A stretch of 36,315 bases of DNA from an uncultured Clostridia bacterium (GTDB taxonomy: Bacteria > Bacillota > Clostridia > Christensenellales > UBA1242). Both the position numbers and the translations under genes were made by a program. This document shows, in pieces, positions 31,365 through 36,315 of the stretch. The notes under the pieces were generated by a model, which did no database searches, was not told the origin of the DNA, and saw only the letters and a list, made by a program, of their open reading frames with translations. The stretch covers positions 1 to 36,315 of the forward strand of contig CAJOLY010000027.1 of assembly GCA_905235485.1 (NCBI GenBank), read 5' to 3'. How positions within the stretch are numbered: the stretch's first letter is position 1; every line of letters begins with the position of its first letter.

Positions 31365-31381
31365 ACATATAGAGTATATGT
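31365..31381. promoter_or_regulatory. Inverted repeat over the gltX -10 box
   Basis: ACATATA-gag-TATATGT (31365-31371/31375-31381) covers the -10 and start region; a possible operator. Confidence 0.35.
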
Positions 31382-31401
31382 CAACATTTTTTTTTTGTCA
31401 A
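31373..31401 (-). promoter_or_regulatory. Promoter of gltX-glnS-trpS
   Basis: TTGACA (31401-31396), 17-bp spacer containing nine A and a second TTGACA, TATACT (31378-31373). The leader is too short for a T-box. Confidence 0.8.
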
Positions 31402-31409
31402 TTTAAACT

Positions 31410-31440
31410 TGCAACAAAAATGAGCCCACGGCTCATTTTA
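31410..31440 (-). terminator. Terminator of asnS
   Basis: AAAATGAGCC-gtg-GGCTCATTTT on the minus strand (31439-31417), then TGTTGC. It begins six bases behind the asnS stop. Confidence 0.85.
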
Positions 31441-31445
31441 ATAAT

Positions 31446-32825
31446 TTAATACAAACAGTTGTTTGGTGTTCTTGGGAAAGGTATTACATCTCTAATGTTT
31501 TCAACGCCAGTGAGATAAATAATAAGTCTTTCAAATCCCATTCCAAAACCAGAATGCTCTACACTCCCAAATCTTCGTAAATTCAAATACCAGTCTATAG
31601 TGCTTGTGTCAACGCCAAGTTCTTTGCAGCGAGATAATATTTTCTGATAGTCAGTTTCCCTTTGACTGCCTCCCATAAGTTCACCGGCTCCAGGGACTTC
31701 AAGGTCAACAGCAGCAACAGTTTTGCCATCGTCATTCAGCTTCATATAATATGCTTTTATATCCTTTGGCCAGTCTTTTATGAATACTGGTCCATTGAAA
31801 TAAGAAGTCAAATACTTCTCGTGTTCCTTTGCAATATCACTATCGTAATTAGGTTCAAATTCCCACTTTTCACCACTATTTTTAAGTATGTCAATTGCTT
31901 CGTGATGCGAAATTCTCACAAATTTGCTATCCACAAGTTGTTGCAACTTTTGAATGAGTCCATTTTGAACATTTTTGTCCAAAAACTCAAGTTCTTCACT
32001 GCATTTTTCAAGCACTTCTCTCACTACACTTTTGAGCATATCTTCTTCGATATCCATAAGTTTGTTAATATCACAAAATGCAATTTCTGGTTCAATCATC
32101 CAAAACTCATTTGCGTGTGTTTTTGTGTTTGAATTTTCTGTTCTGAATGTTGGGCCAAAAGTGTATATCTTTTGAAATGCCAGAGCAAAAGCCTCACCGT
32201 GAAGTTGACCTGATCCTGTTATAAATGCTTTTTTGCCAAACAGATCCTTGCTCATATCAACACTGCCATCTTTATTTTTTGGGAGGTTGTTGAAATCAAG
32301 TGTTGTGATTTTGAACATTTGATCACTACCTTCACAATCAGCTGTTGTGATGAGTGGCGTGTTTACATAAACATATCCATTTTTTTGAAAATATGCGTGG
32401 ATTGCCATTGCTGCAACGCTTCTAATTTTGAAAATTGCAAAATATGTGTTTGTTCTTGGTCTCAAATATGCCTGTTCACGCAAAAACTCAAGCGTGTGTC
32501 TTTTTGGTTGAATTGGATAATCTTCATCGGCATCACCAAGCAAAACAACATCAATAGCCTTCACTTCATAATCTTGTTTGCCACCTTCAGATTTCGCAAG
32601 TCTTCCCAACACATGCACAGCAGATCCAACTTTAAGTTTTTGAATTTCTTCAAATTTTGAAAGTGAATCATCATAAACAATTTGGGTTTGCTTGAAACAA
32701 GTCCCGTCGTTTAAATTGATAAAACCAAAATTTTTTTGCTTTCTATGATTTCTAATCCATCCATCTAGTTCAATTTGTTTGTCTAAATATTTTTTAGGGG
32801 TCTCCCACAATTCTTTTGCGTCCAT
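31446..32825 (-). CDS. asnS: Asparagine--tRNA ligase
   Basis: A 459-residue class IIb synthetase. The N-terminal OB-fold (about 1-105) binds the anticodon. The catalytic core has motif 2 FGPTFRTENSNTKTHANEFW and motif 3 GFGMGFERLIIYLTG, with TGSGQLHGEAF in between. The asparaginyl rather than aspartyl identity follows from HANEFWMIEPE and the C-terminal RDVIPFPRTPNN. SD TAGGAGAA. Single-gene unit with its own promoter and terminator. Confidence 0.96.
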   Translation of the reverse strand: MDAKELWETPKKYLDKQIELDGWIRNHRKQKNFGFINLNDGTCFKQTQIVYDDSLSKFEEIQKLKVGSAVHVLGRLAKSEGGKQDYEVKAIDVVLLGDADEDYPIQPKRHTLEFLREQAYLRPRTNTYFAIFKIRSVAAMAIHAYFQKNGYVYVNTPLITTADCEGSDQMFKITTLDFNNLPKNKDGSVDMSKDLFGKKAFITGSGQLHGEAFALAFQKIYTFGPTFRTENSNTKTHANEFWMIEPEIAFCDINKLMDIEEDMLKSVVREVLEKCSEELEFLDKNVQNGLIQKLQQLVDSKFVRISHHEAIDILKNSGEKWEFEPNYDSDIAKEHEKYLTSYFNGPVFIKDWPKDIKAYYMKLNDDGKTVAAVDLEVPGAGELMGGSQRETDYQKILSRCKELGVDTSTIDWYLNLRRFGSVEHSGFGMGFERLIIYLTGVENIRDVIPFPRTPNNCLY

Positions 32826-32839
32826 AAAATTCTCCTAAG

Positions 32840-32874
32840 TGACTTTATTATCCAACAAAAACAAAATAAAGTCA
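32840..32874. promoter_or_regulatory. Inverted repeat across the asnS promoter
   Basis: TGACTTTAT (32840-32848) and ATAAAGTCA (32866-32874), 9-bp arms with 17-bp spacing. They cover the -10 and -35 boxes, as an operator would. Confidence 0.45.
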
Positions 32875-32875
32875 A
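32847..32875 (-). promoter_or_regulatory. Promoter of asnS
   Basis: TTGACT (32875-32870), 17-bp spacer, GATAAT (32852-32847). The leader is about 15 nt. Confidence 0.75.
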
Positions 32876-32893
32876 ATAATTTTAATATTGATA

Positions 32894-32914
32894 AGCCTAA
32901 TTTTAATGTTAAAA
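32894..32914. repeat. 21-bp direct repeat, copy 1
   Basis: AGCCTAATTTTAATGTTAAAA, identical to 33904-33924; contains TTTTAA-tg-TTAAAA. It lies upstream of the asnS promoter. Confidence 0.7.
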
Positions 32915-33023
32915 TTGTTATATAACTAAATAGACAAAACAAATAAAAATTTTCATAAAATCATGTATTGTAAAATGAGAAGTTATTATAAAATGTTATT
33001 TGTATTTTTTTCCATAATTACAA

Positions 33024-33062
33024 TAAAAAAGAGTGCCATTTAATTCACACGACACTCTTTAT
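33024..33062 (-). terminator. Terminator of the 33083 gene
   Basis: AAAGAGTG/CACTCTTT stem (33028-33035/33053-33060) with TTTTTT on the minus strand. Confidence 0.75.
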
Positions 33063-33082
33063 TTTATGCACAAGTTAAACAA

Positions 33083-33628
33083 TTATCTCCAAGAAATTTT
33101 TACGTTTGCACTACCACCGAGTTCATTTACTTTTCTCTCCGCATCACTTTTCATTGAACGAGCACCTTCATTATATGCACTATCACTATATGGACCTTCC
33201 CATCCAACTAATTTCTCTAATTGCAAATTTATGGTAAATCTGTTCGCAGAATCTCTATTTACATAAGCATCAACAACATTCACATAGCCATTTGACATAC
33301 CCATAATTGCATTTGTTACGTCTGTAGTGCTAAGTTCTTTTGTTTCATCACTGTCTTCATTAGGATTCTTTGGTTTGCCGTATCTTTTTACTTGAGAAGT
33401 TGAACTTGAAGATGAACTGCTTGAATCCGTGTTATAATAGTGAGTGTTATTCTTTTTGTTATGAATAATTAATCCTAAGCCAGTAAATGCCCATGGAAAG
33501 CCGATTACCCACAATACGATTGCCAATGGTAAAATACTGATCCAAACGAATCCTAGAATACCTAAACAAATAATTCCTTTTAAGTAATCTTTAATTCTGC
33601 CACTAGTGCTCTCTTTCTTTTTAATCAT
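33083..33628 (-). CDS. Two-TM protein with serine linker and C-terminal domain
   Basis: A 181-residue protein of unrecognised family. Two hydrophobic segments (about residues 18-34 and 35-58) form a hairpin with the N-terminus in the cytoplasm. A run of eight serines (SSSSSSSS) and a charged linker lead to a C-terminal domain of about 80 residues that ends in beta strands (GGSANVKISWR). The track start at 33643 is a TTG in the SD region; the ATG at 33628 has GGAGG five bases upstream. The 16 bases around that start (TTGGAGGTTAATATGA) recur exactly at the 34710 gene. Confidence 0.75.
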   Translation of the reverse strand: MIKKKESTSGRIKDYLKGIICLGILGFVWISILPLAIVLWVIGFPWAFTGLGLIIHNKKNNTHYYNTDSSSSSSSSTSQVKRYGKPKNPNEDSDETKELSTTDVTNAIMGMSNGYVNVVDAYVNRDSANRFTINLQLEKLVGWEGPYSDSAYNEGARSMKSDAERKVNELGGSANVKISWR

Positions 33629-33657
33629 ATTAACCTCCAACAATTTGATTATATGAT

Positions 33658-33687
33658 ATTATACCATAAAAGATAAAAAATAGTCAA
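33658..33687 (-). promoter_or_regulatory. Promoter of the 33083-33628 gene
   Basis: TTGACT (33687-33682), 18-bp spacer, TATAAT (33663-33658). Confidence 0.75.
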
Positions 33688-33809
33688 GAAGAATAAGAAC
33701 GATAAAAACCACTATTCTTGCAAAAATTTTTGAAAAATTCGTGACAAATTCGTGAGATGTAGGCACTTTTTGAGCACAATTAAGAAAAACTGTGAAAAAT
33801 TGATACAGT

Positions 33810-33855
33810 AAAAAACGAACCCCTATTAAAAATAATTTTACAGGTTGGGGGTTCG
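33810..33855 (-). terminator. Orphan minus-strand terminator 1
   Basis: CGAACCCC/GGGGTTCG stem (33816-33823/33848-33855), then TTTTT on the minus strand. No intact gene lies directly upstream of it. Confidence 0.55.
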
Positions 33856-33873
33856 ACTTTTTATGTTGAAAAT

Positions 33874-33903
33874 AAAAAAAATCAGCAACCCTAAAAGTCG
33901 CTG
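33874..33903 (-). terminator. Orphan minus-strand terminator 2
   Basis: CAGCGAC/GTTGCTG stem (33903-33897/33889-33883, one G-U), then A and a run of eight T on the minus strand. Confidence 0.55.
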
Positions 33904-33924
33904 AGCCTAATTTTAATGTTAAAA
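33904..33924. repeat. 21-bp direct repeat, copy 2
   Basis: Identical to 32894-32914, 1010 bp away. The two copies flank the 33083 gene. Confidence 0.7.
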
Positions 33925-33935
33925 GAGCGCCATAA

Positions 33936-34089
33936 TGGCTCAACACTCTTAATAGTTATAACCAAGAGGTTACTCAAACGGTTGCAAATAGAATTATGTC
34001 CATAATAAGACTAAGGAATATGACAAACAAACAACTTGTGACGAATATCTCGAAAGCTTGTATGGCAAAAACTAAAAGTTTGTTATTTA
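33936..34089 (+). pseudogene. Possible coding remnant, unknown gene
   Basis: One plus frame is open from 33936 to the terminator and reads protein-like: NSYNQEVTQTVANRIMSI, then NMTNKQLVTNIS. The only ATG with any length (33996) has no SD. It may be a fragment of a small helical DNA-binding-type protein, but I cannot name the family. The rest of the 33690-34161 stretch holds two orphan terminators and a tandem AAATTCGTGA(C/G) 11-mer (about 33737-33758). Confidence 0.3.
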
Positions 34090-34118
34090 AAAAAATTCAC
34101 ATTTCTGTGAATTTTTTG
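34090..34118 (-). terminator. Terminator of the 34162 gene
   Basis: AAAAAATTCACA/TGTGAATTTTTT around TTTC, bidirectional. The central 22 bases recur at 35014-35035. Confidence 0.85.
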
Positions 34119-34161
34119 ATTGATTTTATACATTACATATAATTGTAGTTAAATTAAAAAA

Positions 34162-34710
34162 TTATATTTTTCCTAAAACATCTTTCTTTTTCAACACAAC
34201 AGCCACAAGTGAAGAAAGCATCAAAACAGCCACCATTGGCTCAACAACACTAGCAACCACACCTGTGCTTGGTGTTGGTTCAGTGTCAACAATTTGTGTT
34301 GCATTTGATTGTAACCATGATATTAGAGTGCCATTTGTAGCATCCGTGCCACCGGTGATTGCAATAGTAAGAGGAATACTTCCAGCCCAACCAGTCGACC
34401 ACACCATATCGTAATCAGTCTCCATAATCCAGAAAAAGAAAGGATCAGGATTAACAAGAATAAACATCAATGAAGTAAAATCACCGGGTTCACCATCACT
34501 AAACCAGTAACTACCACTTATAGACCAAGTATACTCACCTGGAAAAGTAATAACATCATTAAACTCCCAAGTTGTGCCTGTCAGATCTGTTATCTCTGCT
34601 TCTGCGTGCAATTTTAAATTTGCTTCAGCCCCAAAAATCATTGATGCGGCTAGTAACATAATTGCCATAAAAACAAACAAATATCTACTAATTGTGTTAT
34701 ATTTTGTCAT
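34162..34710 (-). CDS. Secreted/surface protein with C-terminal anchor-like tail
   Basis: A 182-residue protein with a clear signal peptide (MTKYNTISRYLFVFMAIMLL, cleavage near AEA), a Trp/Phe-rich beta-type body (TTWEFND, GSYWFSDGEPGDF) and a C-terminal tail of PTPSTG, a hydrophobic stretch and KKK. This tail has the layout of a sortase sorting signal, though the motif is not a canonical LPXTG; otherwise it is a TM anchor. A class B sortase gene lies about 420 bases upstream on the same strand. The start is set at the ATG with GGAGG five bases away, not the track start at 34746. The promoter contains a 22-base homopolymer, suggesting on/off variation. Confidence 0.8.
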   Translation of the reverse strand: MTKYNTISRYLFVFMAIMLLAASMIFGAEANLKLHAEAEITDLTGTTWEFNDVITFPGEYTWSISGSYWFSDGEPGDFTSLMFILVNPDPFFFWIMETDYDMVWSTGWAGSIPLTIAITGGTDATNGTLISWLQSNATQIVDTEPTPSTGVVASVVEPMVAVLMLSSLVAVVLKKKDVLGKI

Positions 34711-34744
34711 ATTAACCTCCAAAACTATATTATTCCTCAATGTC

Positions 34745-34780
34745 ATTTTAGAAAAAAAAAAAAAAAAAAAAAACAGTCAA
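34745..34780 (-). promoter_or_regulatory. Promoter with a 22-nt homopolymer in the spacer (phase-variable candidate)
   Basis: On the minus strand TTGACT (34780-34775), then G, 22 T (34773-34752), C, then TAAAAT (34750-34745). The spacer is 24 bp; a 15-T tract would give the optimal 17 bp. The -10 lies 34 bases before the ATG, a normal distance. Slippage in the tract should switch transcription. Confidence 0.65.
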
Positions 34781-34871
34781 GCAAATTATATAAAGCTTTT
34801 AATTTTTTTTATTTTTTTTGTAAGCTGAATATTTAATTGATATTTTTAGTATATATAAATAATAAATTATA

Positions 34872-34902
34872 TTAAAAAAATCATCATATCGTTTGATGAT
34901 TT
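34872..34902 (-). terminator. Terminator of the former greA gene
   Basis: AATCATCA/TGATGATT stem (34879-34886/34894-34901), then seven T on the minus strand, 16 bases behind the greA stop. Confidence 0.75.
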
Positions 34903-34917
34903 TAAAAAAACTAAATG

Positions 34918-35043
34918 TTATAATTCAATTTTTACAATTTTATATTTTGTTTGTCCGATTGGAGTGTCAACAACAACTTCTGTTCCAACTTTTTGACCTA
35001 ATATTGCTTTGCCAAATTCACATTTCTGTGAATTTAATCTGGT
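34918..35043 (-). pseudogene. greA: greA pseudogene, C-terminal remnant
   Basis: The minus strand encodes about 40 residues matching the end of transcript cleavage factor GreA: FGKAILGQKVGTEVVVDTPI and then KYKIVKIEL before TAA. This corresponds to the FKBP-like C-terminal domain (usual form GKALLGKKVGDEV...TP.G). A stop lies directly upstream in the same frame and no coiled-coil N-terminal domain is found, so about three quarters of the gene is gone. The terminator behind it survives. An intact greA probably exists elsewhere, since loss of the only copy would be unusual. Confidence 0.7.
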
Positions 35044-35132
35044 TTAATGCTTTTTTGAATTTATATTTTATCCTAGTTTCAGCAAATATCATCAAAATTA
35101 TTGTCAACAACCAGTGAAAAAAAACCTACAAA

Positions 35133-35918
35133 TCACGCCACTTGTTTTGCAATCACCATAACTCTGTTTTCAAGGTTAGAGTTGCAAGTGAATAGCGTCA
35201 AAAACCTGTCGCCATAGGTTGCAGTTTCCAAACATCCAACGATTGAATGTTTTTGCACAAGTCCATAAAAATTGTCAAAAGAAGCCTGAGAATTTATGTT
35301 GATTGTGTTGTAAATTTTAAGTTGCTCAGTATTTTCACGATTTACATTAAATAATATTACGCCCATAACCTTAAAGATATATTTATTGTTTAAAGTTTCA
35401 ACACTTATTGTGTAATTGTAATTGGGGTTATAAATTAAATATTTGTTAAGTGCCCCAAATATCGAAGTGTTTTTTTTGAGATTAAACAAATTTTCTGTAA
35501 ACGAACTGTGTCCAATAAACACGGTGTTTGTTGTCTCGCCAAGCATTGTTGTGTGCTTTTGATATGGCGTGCCAAGCTCGTTAGCATCATTTTTAAAGTC
35601 GTGCGAAAGATAGTAGTCTTCACCAGCATTACTTTCGGTTTTAACAATTGGCAAATGTATGTCTAAATCTTCAATTTCAATATATGCAAAGAGGTCGTTG
35701 TTAATCTCCTTCAACGCAGCAAGACCTTTTTCTTCCTTTAGGTCATACAGTCCATTTAAGTATATATCATAATCATACATATTTTTTACACGCATTATAG
35801 ATTTTACATTATAATTAAGCACAAATATCAAAGCAGCAGTCAAAATGCATATCAACAGTCTTGAAAAAAACTCTTGTTTTCTACTCCATAAAACATGTCT
35901 TAACTTTTGTTTCTTCAT
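35133..35918 (-). CDS. srtB: Class B sortase
   Basis: A 261-residue membrane-anchored transpeptidase that joins surface proteins to the cell wall or to each other. One N-terminal TM segment (about residues 22-40) follows a basic cytoplasmic tail. Sortase motifs: LDIHLPIVK and DYYLSHDF typical of class B, catalytic His in VFIGHSSF (about 136), catalytic Cys in LFTCNSN (about 244) and Arg in ENRVMVIAK eight residues later. The ATG at 35918 is preferred over the track start at 35936, because TATAAT lies six bases before it and would place the transcript start at the ATG, a probable leaderless message. No SD is visible. The nearest candidate substrate is the 34162-34710 protein. Confidence 0.9.
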   Translation of the reverse strand: MKKQKLRHVLWSRKQEFFSRLLICILTAALIFVLNYNVKSIMRVKNMYDYDIYLNGLYDLKEEKGLAALKEINNDLFAYIEIEDLDIHLPIVKTESNAGEDYYLSHDFKNDANELGTPYQKHTTMLGETTNTVFIGHSSFTENLFNLKKNTSIFGALNKYLIYNPNYNYTISVETLNNKYIFKVMGVILFNVNRENTEQLKIYNTININSQASFDNFYGLVQKHSIVGCLETATYGDRFLTLFTCNSNLENRVMVIAKQVA

Positions 35919-35924
35919 TTTTTT

Positions 35925-35952
35925 ATTATACAACATAAAACAAAAAATTCAA
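35925..35952 (-). promoter_or_regulatory. Promoter of the sortase gene, probably leaderless
   Basis: TTGAAT (35952-35947), 16-bp spacer, TATAAT (35930-35925), six bases before the ATG. Confidence 0.6.
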
Positions 35953-36021
35953 AATGTTTTTAAAAAAACGCTTTTTGCTTGACCGCAATAAAAATACATT
36001 GGCAACAAAAATGAGAGTATG

Positions 36022-36148
36022 TCAGAAGTTCAACCTTGAAAGTTGCTGAATAGCCCGAAAAAATCGAACAAGTTCAATGGTGACGCCACAAGTGGATCTT
36101 CTACGAAAAATTTTGGTGCGCACTATAAAACCAAAGTTAGGTTTGTCA
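36022..36148 (-). other. Gene-free stretch behind tRNA-Arg with an open frame
   Basis: One minus frame is open and somewhat protein-like (KIFRRRSTCGVTIELVRFF, ending RLNF and TGA). It has no start codon with SD and lies behind the tRNA terminator. It is probably a repeat-type or decayed sequence rather than a gene. Confidence 0.3.
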
Positions 36149-36182
36149 CATAAAAAACTACTCACATTTCGTAAGTAGTTTT
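36149..36182 (-). terminator. Terminator of tRNA-Arg
   Basis: On the minus strand AAAACTACTTAC pairs with GTGAGTAGTTTT (one G-U), then TT. Confidence 0.85.
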
Positions 36183-36186
36183 GTTT

Positions 36187-36263
36187 TGGTGCACCCTAAG
36201 AGGCTCGAACTCCTAGCCTTTGGTTCCGTAGACCAACGCTCTATCCAATTGAGCTAAGGGTGC
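36187..36263 (-). tRNA. tRNA-Arg (ACG)
   Basis: A 77-nt cloverleaf on the minus strand, GCACCCTTAGC...GGGTGCACCA, with anticodon loop CTACGGA. Encoded CCA. The anticodon ACG is normally edited to ICG by TadA to read CGU/CGC/CGA. Confidence 0.95.
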
Positions 36264-36276
36264 AAATGAATATTAA

Positions 36277-36305
36277 ATTGTATTGTGTTAACTGTTAGGA
36301 ACCAA
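36277..36305 (-). promoter_or_regulatory. Candidate promoter of tRNA-Arg
   Basis: TTGGTT (36305-36300), 17-bp spacer, TACAAT (36282-36277). The window ends just beyond, so a longer tRNA cluster cannot be excluded. Confidence 0.45.
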
Positions 36306-36315
36306 AGGTAGGCCC

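Noticed and set aside
33659-33946. 95-codon minus ORF
   Set aside because: It contains two terminator hairpins and a promoter, has no SD and reads unlike the neighbouring proteins; treated as chance.
34893-35117. 74-codon plus ORF
   Set aside because: It is antisense to the greA remnant, has no SD and has a low-complexity hydrophobic composition.

Overview
The window is AT-rich, gene-dense bacterial DNA. Promoters are sigma-A type (TTGACA-17-TATAAT), Shine-Dalgarno (SD) sites are strong (AAGGAGG) and most operons end in a hairpin with a T-run. Together with a class B sortase, a rubrerythrin, lipoproteins and a Gram-positive style type IV pilus locus, this points to a low-GC Firmicute, most likely an anaerobic clostridium-like gut lineage. 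The genus cannot be named from the sequence. The standard bacterial code fits.

Layout. 1-5.5 kb is accessory: the tail of an upstream gene, a GIY-YIG/NUMOD1 endonuclease with an overlapping partner ORF, two unrecognised proteins, a noncoding stretch with a possible structured RNA, and a two-gene unit encoding a prealbumin-like beta protein. 5.9-8.7 kb carries a giant prepilin with a beta-helix body and a DUF308/HdeD-like membrane protein. 8.85-9.75 kb has initiator tRNA-Met (minus) with a tandem repeat behind it, and a tRNA-Met/tRNA-Glu operon (plus). 9.8-11.7 kb has a small unknown protein, a lipoprotein apparently split by a frameshift, and a small acidic membrane protein.

11.8-32.8 kb contains seven aminoacyl-tRNA synthetases: ileS-serS, tyrS (behind rubrerythrin), gltX-glnS-trpS, and asnS. 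No T-box leader was found before any of them. In their midst (16.5-24.6 kb) lies one minus-strand type IV pilus operon: major pilin, a four-TM protein with a duplicated domain, a prepilin, a PilM-like protein split by a +1 frameshift, a second prepilin, a PilX-like protein, PilD, PilC and PilB. PilT, PilN and PilO are not seen. The giant prepilin at 5.9 kb shares its N-terminus almost exactly with the major pilin and is probably assembled by the same machine.

33-36.3 kb is a surface-protein and decay zone: a two-TM protein, a secreted protein with a possible sorting tail whose promoter is interrupted by a 22-nt homopolymer (a strong candidate phase-variable switch), the C-terminal remnant of greA with its terminator, a class B sortase, and tRNA-Arg(ACG).

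Several start codons in the ORF track are corrected here using SD position and gene overlap (pilB, pilC, pilM, and the proteins at 33628, 34710 and 35918). The TTG start of pilD is supported.
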